From Clostridiales bacterium (GTDB taxonomy: Bacteria; Bacillota; Clostridia; Christensenellales; CAG-138): DNA of 7,636 bases. The translations under genes were made by a program, and so were the position numbers. The notes under the pieces were generated by a model. It was given only the letters and a program-made list of their open reading frames with translations. It was not told the origin of the DNA and searched no databases. Positions 1-5,033 of the stretch are shown piece after piece (positions within the stretch are counted from its first letter, which is position 1; each line of letters starts with the position of its first letter). Where the stretch lies: assembly GCA_003486785.1 (NCBI GenBank), contig DNFZ01000095.1:1-7636 (forward strand), read 5' to 3'.

Positions 1-365
1 ACGCCCTGGAAACCTTTGCCCTTGCTCACGCCGCGGATGTCGATCTTGTCGCCTTCGACGAACAGGTCCGCTTTGATGACTTGACCGACTTCATAGCTGT
101 TCGCGTCGTCGAGCTTGAACTCTCTCATATAACGGAGGGGTTTCACGCCCGCTTTGGCAAAATGCCCCGTTTTCGGCTTGTTGGAGAGCTTCTCACGCAG
201 CTCGCCATAGCCTACCTGAACAGCTTCGTATCCGTCCGTCCCGACGGTTTTCTTTTGGATGACGGGGCACGGACCGGCTTCGATGACTGTCACGGGGATC
301 ATGGTACCGTCAGCTCGGAACATCTGCGTCATACCGACCTTTTTGCCCAAAATGGCTTTCTTCAT
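1..365 (-). CDS. rplC: 50S ribosomal protein L3, N-terminal part (runs off the window)
   Basis: This is the first 121 codons of ribosomal protein L3, a primary 23S rRNA-binding protein of the large subunit that assembles early near the peptidyl-transferase centre. The N-terminus MKKAILGKKVGMTQMF is the hallmark of the family and is followed by the usual beta-barrel segment (IPVTVIEAGPCPV near residues 24-36). The visible part ends at a GKGFQG stretch, just where the long extension into the ribosome core begins. The ATG at 363-365 is preceded by a GGAGG ribosome binding site about 5 nt away. It lies 16 nt downstream of rpsJ on the same strand, the standard order at the head of the S10 operon. 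The remaining C-terminal part lies outside the window. Identification is secure. Confidence 0.97.
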   Translation of the reverse strand, partial: MKKAILGKKVGMTQMFRADGTMIPVTVIEAGPCPVIQKKTVGTDGYEAVQVGYGELREKLSNKPKTGHFAKAGVKPLRYMREFKLDDANSYEVGQVIKADLFVEGDKIDIRGVSKGKGFQG

Positions 366-381
366 GTTTACCTCCGATTGG

Positions 382-687
382 TTACAGTTTGATCTCGATG
401 TCAACGCCCGCGGGCAGGTCGAGCTTCATCAGCGCGTCAACGGTTTTGGAAGACGGCTGGAGAATGTCGATCAGGCGCTTGTGCGTGCGCATCTCAAATT
501 GTTCGCGGGAATCCTTGTATTTGTGCGTTGCGCGCAGAATGGTGATGATTTCCGTCTGCGTGGGCAGGGGAATCGGGCCGCTGACCTGTGCGCCGGTTCT
601 CTTGGCGGTTTCAACGATCTTCTCCGCGCTCTGGTCGATCAGAGAGCTTTCATACGCCTTGAGCTTGATGCGAATTCTGTTTGCCAT
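382..687 (-). CDS. rpsJ: 30S ribosomal protein S10
   Basis: Complete S10, 101 residues, matching the usual length of about 102. S10 sits in the head of the 30S subunit and, as NusE, also pairs with NusB in transcription antitermination complexes. Typical family segments are the start MANRIRIKLKAYESSLID, the GPIPLPT loop near residues 38-44 and the R(T)HKRLIDI helix near residues 67-74. I chose the ATG at 685-687, not an in-frame start further upstream that would add 37 residues, because the family begins here and an AAGGAGG ribosome binding site lies 11 nt upstream (complement at 699-705). It is the first gene of the S10 operon and is followed by rplC. No tuf or fus gene lies upstream in the window. 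A long untranslated leader and two promoters precede it. Confidence 0.97.
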   Translation of the reverse strand: MANRIRIKLKAYESSLIDQSAEKIVETAKRTGAQVSGPIPLPTQTEIITILRATHKYKDSREQFEMRTHKRLIDILQPSSKTVDALMKLDLPAGVDIEIKL

Positions 688-936
688 GTTATTGATATCC
701 TCCTTCGTTTTAGGGGGCAGTACACAAAGCCGTGTGTTTCCTTCTTCATAAGGCAGGCCAGCCTTTCGGCTGTGCGCTATACTCGTTCGGGACTGCACGA
801 TTTGCTTTGCGGACTCACCCTCGCCCGTGTTGCGGACGTTGGATATGAGCAGAAATTACCCGGATGGCAGAACCGGCAACCTTCCGTTCATCCCTTTCAC
901 GCGCAAAAACATCGCCTTTGCGGCGCGAACAGTCTT

Positions 937-965
937 ATTCTACACACTTCTTCTTCGGATTGCAA
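937..965 (-). promoter_or_regulatory. Proximal promoter of the S10 operon
   Basis: Read on the minus strand there is TTGCAA (complement at 960-965), a 17-nt spacer, and TAGAAT (complement at 937-942). This is a good sigma-70/SigA-type match with optimal spacing, oriented toward rpsJ. Transcription would start near 930, giving a leader of about 240 nt. Assignment rests on sequence match and position only. Confidence 0.7.
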
Positions 966-977
966 GAAGAATTTTTT
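948..977 (+). terminator. Plus-strand hairpin with T6, overlapping the S10 proximal promoter
   Basis: TTCTTCTT at 948-955 pairs perfectly with AAGAAGAA at 964-971 across an 8-nt loop, and six T follow at 972-977. On the plus strand this has the form of an intrinsic terminator, but the stem has only two G-C pairs and no plus-strand gene lies upstream. It overlaps the -35 box of the minus-strand promoter, so it may be coincidental. Confidence 0.25.
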
Positions 978-1020
978 AGAATTCTGCAACAAATTGCGAT
1001 GATTGTTGCCCTGCACGATT

Positions 1021-1041
1021 TGCCCGTAATCGGGCATTTTT
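1021..1041 (+). terminator. Terminator-like hairpin without a plus-strand gene
   Basis: TGCCCG-TAAT-CGGGCA at 1021-1036 is followed directly by five T on the plus strand, the form of a short intrinsic terminator. No plus-strand gene precedes it anywhere in the window. On the minus strand the same hairpin lies in the leader transcribed from the distal S10 promoter, where no U tract follows it. It could stop antisense transcription heading toward gntR, or act only as a leader hairpin. Confidence 0.4.
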
Positions 1042-1130
1042 CGTTTGGATGGTTGTCTTTGGCGCTCTGCGCAGTTTTACGCCCGATAATCAAACAAATC
1101 CACCGTTTTATGCGGTTTTTCCGCTCGGAG

Positions 1131-1159
1131 AGTATATCACAGTTTTATTGTTCGCGCAA
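1131..1159 (-). promoter_or_regulatory. Distal promoter upstream of the S10 operon
   Basis: On the minus strand there is TTGCGC (complement at 1154-1159), a 17-nt spacer ending in TGTGA, then TATACT (complement at 1131-1136). This is a -35/-10 pair with ideal spacing and an extended -10 TG one base before the -10 box. Transcription would start near 1124. With the proximal promoter 200 bp downstream it would give the operon tandem promoters, a common arrangement for ribosomal protein genes. Confidence 0.65.
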
Positions 1160-1307
1160 CATCGCGCCATAATCTGCTTGCTTTGTCTTTTTTGCAGTTT
1201 TTTTGCTTCCTTATATATAGACCAATGTCCAGCGCCATTGTTGCTTTGAAGAGTGCACGATCGTTTTACGCTGATTTCGGTGGAGCTTCCGTGCGATATC
1301 CCTTCAT

Positions 1308-1474
1308 GCGCGGGAGGATGATATCCTCCCCTACAAAGAACGCGGCAACGTTTTCTAGTCTTCTGATAGAGTCTTCTTGGAGTACGCGAAAAAATGGATC
1401 TGTATCGATCTTGTCAAGCGGTCTCTAGAGAACCGGTTCTCGTCTTTGTAGGGGCGGATATCATCCGCCCGCGC
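1308..1474. repeat. Inverted pair of REP-like hairpins (BIME- or MITE-like)
   Basis: A 33-bp arm at 1308-1340 recurs in inverted orientation at 1442-1474 with three differences. Each arm is itself a hairpin with an 8-bp stem and 3-nt loop (1312-1330 and 1452-1470). Two of the three differences change an A-T pair (1315/1327) into a C-G pair (1455/1467), so the stem is preserved. Each hairpin is preceded at its 5' foot by GTAG (1448-1451 on the plus strand, 1331-1334 on the minus strand). This is the layout of REP elements mobilised by RAYT (Y1/IS200-like) transposases. About 100 bp separate the arms, including a perfect 14-bp palindrome at 1428-1441. No transposase is present. It lies between the gntR terminator and the distal S10 promoter. 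Confidence 0.75.
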
Positions 1475-1505
1475 AGACTAACCCGCACAAGTTCCGGTTC
1501 TACGT

Positions 1506-1533
1506 AAAAAACAAGCCCCCAAAGGAGCCTGTT
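1506..1533 (-). terminator. Intrinsic terminator of the gntR gene
   Basis: On the minus strand AACAGGCTCC pairs with GGGGCTTGTT (10 bp with two G-U wobbles, loop of 4), followed by a run of T (complement A at 1506-1511). It begins 20 nt beyond the gntR stop codon and points the same way, so it should end the gntR transcript before the REP-like pair and the S10 promoters. Confidence 0.8.
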
Positions 1534-1552
1534 TGTAAGAGGCTTGCCGTGT

Positions 1553-2224
1553 TTATTTCATCGAAGTCGGGATAAATTGCTTGGCGTTGAGGATATGGTC
1601 GCGCAAAAGATTACTGGCGCTCTCAAAATCACCCTCGCGGCAGGTCATGATGATTGCCTCGTGCTCGTTGATGGAAACCTCGCGCGTTTGCGGCGTGCCG
1701 TAGAAACTCTCGCGCAGGTAACGGTCGATATTGGCGTGCACAAGCTCCAGTAGCAGGTTTGCCATCGAGTTCTTCGCGTGGGACGTTAAAATCTCATGAA
1801 ACTTGTAGTTGAGCTCTTCGGAGCGGACGATATCTTCCTCCGTGGCTTCCCGTTGTTGCCGCACGATCTCTTCGAGCGCGTCAAAATCCGCCTGCGTCAG
1901 CTTGGGTGCGCTGTTTCGCATCATCATCACGGAGAGCGTCGCGCGCACTTCCATCATGTCCATCAGTTCACTGCGTGTCAGTTCCGTCACCGCTGCGCCA
2001 CGATTTGCATGGATGCGGACGAGCCCCTGCGACTCCAGCCTTCTGAGTGCCTCGCGCACCGGGATATGGCTCACATTGAGCGCCGCTGAGATCTCGTCCT
2101 GCTTGAGCTGCATGCCGCCCGGCAGCTTCCCGCTGATAATGCCCTCGCGCAGCACATGAAAAATCCACTCCTGCGTAGCGCCGACGCGCGGCCCCACCTG
2201 TTCGGCTATGGCTTTGTAATCCAT
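1553..2224 (-). CDS. GntR-family transcriptional regulator, FCD (FadR-like) subfamily
   Basis: A 223-residue DNA-binding repressor or activator, full length for the family. Residues about 17-80 form the winged helix-turn-helix: LREGIISGKLPGG is the usual first helix and loop, VSHIPVREALRRLESQGLV (51-69) is the highly typical recognition region, and a wing follows at RIHANRGAAV. Residues about 87-215 are the all-helical FCD ligand domain. Its expected metal ligands are N139, H143, H188 and H210; many relatives have Asp at the first position. Ligand and targets are unknown; relatives respond to sugar acids, amino acids or other carboxylates. The ATG at 2222-2224 has a GAGGTG ribosome binding site close upstream. 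It is a single-gene unit with its own promoter and terminator. Control of the sugar operon at 3678-5987 is possible but not shown. Confidence 0.93.
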   Translation of the reverse strand: MDYKAIAEQVGPRVGATQEWIFHVLREGIISGKLPGGMQLKQDEISAALNVSHIPVREALRRLESQGLVRIHANRGAAVTELTRSELMDMMEVRATLSVMMMRNSAPKLTQADFDALEEIVRQQREATEEDIVRSEELNYKFHEILTSHAKNSMANLLLELVHANIDRYLRESFYGTPQTREVSINEHEAIIMTCREGDFESASNLLRDHILNAKQFIPTSMK

Positions 2225-2274
2225 AATTCACCTCATAATAATTGAGAGTTGCATGCGAAAATCTGTCTATGTGC

Positions 2275-2303
2275 ATTATATATGATCGACAATCCCGATG
2301 CAA
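2275..2303 (-). promoter_or_regulatory. Promoter of the gntR gene
   Basis: On the minus strand TTGCAT (complement at 2298-2303), a 17-nt spacer and a perfect TATAAT (complement at 2275-2280) point toward gntR. The start of transcription would be near 2268, leaving an untranslated leader of about 45 nt. This is among the best promoter matches in the window. Confidence 0.75.
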
Positions 2304-2311
2304 CCCTTTTG

Positions 2312-2337
2312 CATACTGGAAGTTTGTATACAGTATA
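2312..2337. promoter_or_regulatory. Candidate GntR operator (dyad with TGTATACA core)
   Basis: ATACTG at 2313-2318 and CAGTAT at 2331-2336 form an inverted repeat 12 nt apart, and within it lies the perfect 8-bp palindrome TGTATACA at 2325-2332. Operators of several FCD-type GntR regulators are short palindromes of the TNGTATACNA kind. The site lies just upstream of the -35 box of gntR, so autoregulation is a reasonable inference but not demonstrated. Confidence 0.45.
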
Positions 2338-2401
2338 GGGCGCGATGATTCCATCCTCCGCCACGCTGCGAAACGGCGTAAAAAAGTGTTCAGAATAAAC
2401 A

Positions 2402-2466
2402 AGCAGGAAACAAACTTCATGAAACGATCCAAATGCGTGGATGTCGCGCCATGTTTGCTTCCTGCT
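2402..2466. repeat. 65-nt imperfect hairpin between gntR and xre
   Basis: AGCAGGAAACAAAC at 2402-2415 pairs with GTTTGCTTCCTGCT at 2453-2466 in 13 of 14 positions, and a smaller inner stem (ATCC/GGAT near 2427-2442) lies inside. It is downstream of the xre gene and upstream of the gntR promoter. On the minus strand a run of six T lies about 20 nt beyond the stem, too far for a classical terminator. It may stabilise the 3' end of the xre transcript or be a degraded small mobile element. Confidence 0.5.
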
Positions 2467-2535
2467 ATCAGGTCTTAGGGTCTCGCGTACTGCATTCTTG
2501 CCCTTCATCCGGGCCGACGAAGGGTAAACGCTTGC

Positions 2536-2871
2536 TCAGCGGCCGTATTTGACGCGCTCTAAGCGAATGAGTGCCAGCACGCCTTCACGAATCTCCGTTG
2601 GCAGCCGGTCGGCCAGCGCGACGTCGTTGCGATACGACTGCATGCCTTCCGTGTCAAAGAGGTAGCTCGGCTCCTCGGTCAGCCCGAGAATGCTGTCGGT
2701 CGAGGTGTTGTAGTGGGTCGCAATCGCCACAAGGGATGCGATGTCCGGCATACAACGGTTGGATTCCCATGCCGCGACAGACTGCTGTACGACGCCCACT
2801 GATTCACCCAGCTGCTGCTGCGTCTCGCCGTGGGATTTGCGAAGTCTTTTGATGCTTGCTCCAATGTCCAT
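2536..2871 (-). CDS. Small XRE-family helix-turn-helix regulator
   Basis: With the ATG at 2869-2871 the product is 111 residues. Residues 3-64 are a Cro/C1-type five-helix domain: IGASIKRLRKSHGETQQQLGE opens it, the helix-turn-helix spans about T17 to W35 (QSVAAWE), ESNRCMPD is the typical turn, and STDSILGL closes it. The C-terminal 45 residues look helical and are unassigned; they may serve dimerisation. A TTG at 2899-2901 with AAAGGAG 9 nt upstream would add ten residues. I prefer the ATG because the domain conventionally starts there and a GAGGAG site lies 11 nt upstream. Such stand-alone regulators are chromosomal as often as phage-derived; no phage gene is nearby. Targets are unknown. 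Confidence 0.88.
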   Translation of the reverse strand: MDIGASIKRLRKSHGETQQQLGESVGVVQQSVAAWESNRCMPDIASLVAIATHYNTSTDSILGLTEEPSYLFDTEGMQSYRNDVALADRLPTEIREGVLALIRLERVKYGR

Positions 2872-3014
2872 AGTTGCTCTCTCTCCTCTAACTAATTTCA
2901 ACAGTGGTCGCTCCTTTCGTTCTCAAAGCGTATCCACGAGATCACGCAGGCAAATCGCCTTGCGTTTCCGATTCTGTCCTGACTGGTACTCGGAAGAACC
3001 GTACAACTCATTTT

Positions 3015-3048
3015 ACTATACTTCTGGCTGGAAGAAAAGAGCCAGTAT
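3015..3048 (-). promoter_or_regulatory. Probable xre promoter region with an inverted repeat
   Basis: On the minus strand a TATAGT (complement at 3015-3020) is a plausible -10 box for xre; the -35 match is poor (TGGCTC at 18 nt). Immediately upstream, CTGGCT at 3024-3029 and AGCCAG at 3040-3045 form a perfect 6-bp dyad 10 nt apart, with outer ATAC/GTAT also symmetric. A dyad inside the promoter of a regulator gene suggests autoregulation. The promoter itself is weakly supported. Confidence 0.4.
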
Positions 3049-3573
3049 TCAGAAAATTTCAAACTTTTTGTGGTAGTGGTTGAAAAACAAAGGTCATTTT
3101 GTTTGTTTTGCAATAAAATTTCTTTCTTATAAAAGTACAAATTTTAATGAACTCGACAATTTCATTTTGTTTTATGATGCAAGCGTTCAACGCTACTGAT
3201 CTGTATTTTTATCACGGATCGCGAAATCGATTTCGGGAATGTCAAAGCAAACGTCGCTCCGCTCGACCGTTGGCGCGTATTGCATGGCCTTATCTATACA
3301 AGTAATTCACTTTTTGTTACGCGTATTAACCTTGAAGCGAAAAAATTCAGCGGCCGCGCATCGTTTGCATTTATGGCAGCGGCATCGTGCTGGCAGTATC
3401 ATCTATGCTGTCGGACGTTATTCTTGTTCCGTTTCGATCGCATGTGCGGGACGATACATTCGACATTTGTCTTACATGGGGAAAATGCGGGTCCGAAGCA
3501 GTGTTGTGTCGTCGTTTTTTTCGCCGGAATGAGAAATTTTACAAGATAAAGATAGCAACGCAAAAATCAACTG
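3049..3573. other. Gene-poor intergenic region between xre and the sugar operon
   Basis: About 525 bp without a gene I can support. The first 130 bp are markedly AT-rich. Two symmetric sites stand out: AGCGTT-C-AACGCT at 3182-3194 and the perfect 14-bp palindrome CGAAATCGATTTCG at 3222-3235. A minus-strand frame of 30 codons (3193-3285) reads with coding-like composition and ends in FAIRDKNTDQ, but it has only a weak AAGG too close to its ATG and no recognisable homology. It could be the remnant of a lost gene. The longer frames here lack ribosome binding sites and family motifs. Confidence 0.4.
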
Positions 3574-3582
3574 TGATATAAT
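3574..3582 (+). promoter_or_regulatory. Extended -10 promoter of the glycosidase-kinase operon
   Basis: TG-A-TATAAT at 3574-3582 is a perfect extended -10 element. No good -35 box lies 16-18 nt upstream, as is usual for extended -10 promoters, which suggests dependence on an activator or modest basal activity. Transcription would start near 3589, about 89 nt before the first gene. Confidence 0.6.
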
Positions 3583-3604
3583 TATCTCCGTGCAGATTCA
3601 TCGA

Positions 3605-3658
3605 GCCGGTATCGTTTTTTTAGCAAGCGTTTTTCACAATCGAACGCGCTTGACCGGC
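3605..3658 (+). promoter_or_regulatory. Nested hairpin in the leader of the glycosidase operon
   Basis: GCCGGT at 3605-3610 pairs with ACCGGC at 3653-3658, and CAAGCG at 3624-3629 pairs with CGCTTG at 3647-3652. The 3' arms abut, giving a 12-bp stem with a one-sided bulge of 13 nt that contains seven T (3615-3621). The ribosome binding site GGGAGG begins 8 nt after the structure. It might influence translation or transcript stability; no known riboswitch class was recognised. Confidence 0.4.
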
Positions 3659-3677
3659 CATAAGCGGGAGGCGTCAA

Positions 3678-4964
3678 ATGGGAATCAAACTAACCATCGT
3701 CGGCGCGGGTAGCACCTATTGCCCGGAGCTGATGCAGGGGCTGATCCACCGAAAGATGCTCCTGCCGCTGAAAGAACTGCGCCTTTATGATATCGACGAA
3801 ACCCGGCTCGGCATTGTCGGCGCGTTTTGCGAGCACGTGCTGCTGGAAAACGGCATGGAGCCGCGCATCACCCGCACGGGCGATCTTGCGCGTGCGCTCG
3901 ACGGCGCAGACTTCGTGGTAACGCAGATTCGCGCGGGTAAGCTCGAAGCACGCATCCGCGATGAAAAGATCCCGCCGGGCTTCCACATGGTCGGGCAGGA
4001 GACAACCGGAATCGGCGGCTTTTGCAATGCGCTTCGCACCATACCGCAGATTGCGCAAATCGCCGATGCCGTGGAGCGCTATGCCCCGAAGGCATGGCTC
4101 ATCAATTTTTCAAACCCTTCCGGGATCGTGACGGAGTATTTGCTCAACCATACGCCGCTCAAGGCAGTGGGACTATGCAATCTTCCCATCGGCGCGCAAG
4201 AGCGCATCGCGAAGCTCCTTGACCTGCCGATGGAGCAGGTGCGGCTGGAGACAGCTTCTCTCAATCACTGCGGCGCAATCATCGCGGTGCATGCGGGCGG
4301 AGCAGACGTCCTGCCGCGCATGCTCGAACCGCACGCGCTCGACAGGGCGGCCAAGCAGGATGCCTGGATCCAAAACTACCGCCCGATCATCGAGCTGCTG
4401 GAAGCTATCCCAAACGATTATCTGCAATATTTTTACTATCGTGATCGAAAACTGGCCGAGCAGAAAGCCGCGCCGCAAACCCGCGGAGAGGCCTGCGTGG
4501 AGATCGAGGCCCGCCTGCTCTCCTACTATGCCGACGAACGCAACCGCTCCGTACCGTCCATGCTCTCCGAACGGGGCGGGCATCTATATTCCGAGGCGGC
4601 AATCGCGCTGATCGCATCGCTTTCCGGCGCTGCGCCGGGCTATCATGTTGTCGATGTGCAAAGCCGAGGCGTTCTCGATTTTCTGCCCGATAGCAGCGTC
4701 ATCGAAACCAGCTGCTATGTGGAAAAAAACAGCATCACGCGCATACCGCTCACAAGAGAACCCGGAGACGTACTCAAATCGCTCCTCGCGAGCGTGAAAG
4801 CCTATGAATCGCTCGCAGTGCAAGCCGCGCTCACGGGAGATCGCCAAACAGCCCTGCGTGCGCTTGCCTGCAACCCCATCACGGCCGATCTGGATCTGGC
4901 CGCGCCCTGCCTTGACGAGATGCTCGTGCAAAACCGCTCTCTTCTGCCCCGCTTCTTTTCGTAA
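3678..4964 (+). CDS. Glycoside hydrolase family 4, probably 6-phospho-glycosidase
   Basis: A 428-residue cytosolic enzyme, the usual GH4 length. GH4 cleaves glycosidic bonds by an NAD+- and divalent-metal-dependent oxidation-elimination mechanism, most often on 6-phosphorylated disaccharides. Residues 4-14 (KLTIVGAGSTY) are the N-terminal NAD-binding loop, with D38 ending the second strand. The family signature VGQETTGIGGF spans 105-115 and NFSNPSGIVTE 143-153. C167 (in GLCNLP) and H197 (in LNHCG) match the metal ligands. Y248-Y254 lies where the catalytic tyrosine is expected, and RGG...YS is at 299-305. The motifs resemble the 6-phospho-beta-glucosidase branch, but the exact sugar cannot be told. 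The ATG at 3678 follows GGGAGG by 6 nt. It is first in an operon with the kinase 69 nt downstream. No PTS gene is adjacent. Confidence 0.92.
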   Translation: MGIKLTIVGAGSTYCPELMQGLIHRKMLLPLKELRLYDIDETRLGIVGAFCEHVLLENGMEPRITRTGDLARALDGADFVVTQIRAGKLEARIRDEKIPPGFHMVGQETTGIGGFCNALRTIPQIAQIADAVERYAPKAWLINFSNPSGIVTEYLLNHTPLKAVGLCNLPIGAQERIAKLLDLPMEQVRLETASLNHCGAIIAVHAGGADVLPRMLEPHALDRAAKQDAWIQNYRPIIELLEAIPNDYLQYFYYRDRKLAEQKAAPQTRGEACVEIEARLLSYYADERNRSVPSMLSERGGHLYSEAAIALIASLSGAAPGYHVVDVQSRGVLDFLPDSSVIETSCYVEKNSITRIPLTREPGDVLKSLLASVKAYESLAVQAALTGDRQTALRALACNPITADLDLAAPCLDEMLVQNRSLLPRFFS

Positions 4965-5033
4965 AGTAACAACTCAAATACAAAACACGCTCGAACGATA
5001 TCCCGACCAACTTCGCTGCAAGGAACTGCCGAC

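Larger units (their letters stand above)
688..1124 (-). promoter_or_regulatory. Long untranslated leader of the S10 operon
   Basis: Between the two promoters and rpsJ lies a leader of roughly 240 nt (from the proximal promoter) or 440 nt (from the distal one) without a credible gene. On the transcribed strand I see several hairpins: GCGG-AAAAA-CCGC at 1112-1124, TGCCCG-ATTA-CGGGCA at 1021-1036, CAGCC-GAAA-GGCTG (a GNRA-type loop) at about 760-773, and ACACA/TGTGT about 20 nt before the ribosome binding site. S10 operons are often autoregulated by a ribosomal protein binding the leader (L4 in E. coli). I do not recognise the E. coli-type structure here, so a regulatory role is inference. Confidence 0.5.

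Noticed and set aside
688..798. An upstream extension of rpsJ by 37 residues
   Set aside because: S10 starts at the ATG at 685-687 in the family and a strong ribosome binding site lies just before it; the extension has no family similarity.
259..1002. A 247-codon plus-strand frame over rplC, rpsJ and the leader
   Set aside because: It is antisense to two certain ribosomal protein genes and has no family motif.
2536..2871. The XRE regulator as part of a prophage or toxin-antitoxin system
   Set aside because: No toxin, integrase or phage gene lies beside it; the neighbours are an intergenic gap and a GntR gene.
2898..3140. An 80-codon minus-strand frame upstream of xre
   Set aside because: It starts at TTG without a ribosome binding site, lies in AT-rich promoter DNA and shows no domain.
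3239..3581. Overlapping plus-strand frames in the gap before the GH4 gene
   Set aside because: No ribosome binding site, three competing frames and no recognisable protein features.
3600..3621. The T7 run in the GH4 leader as an intrinsic terminator
   Set aside because: No stable hairpin directly precedes the T run.
3621..3636. A catabolite-response (cre) site in the GH4 leader
   Set aside because: The sequence around AAGCG has about three mismatches to the cre consensus, including the terminal CA.
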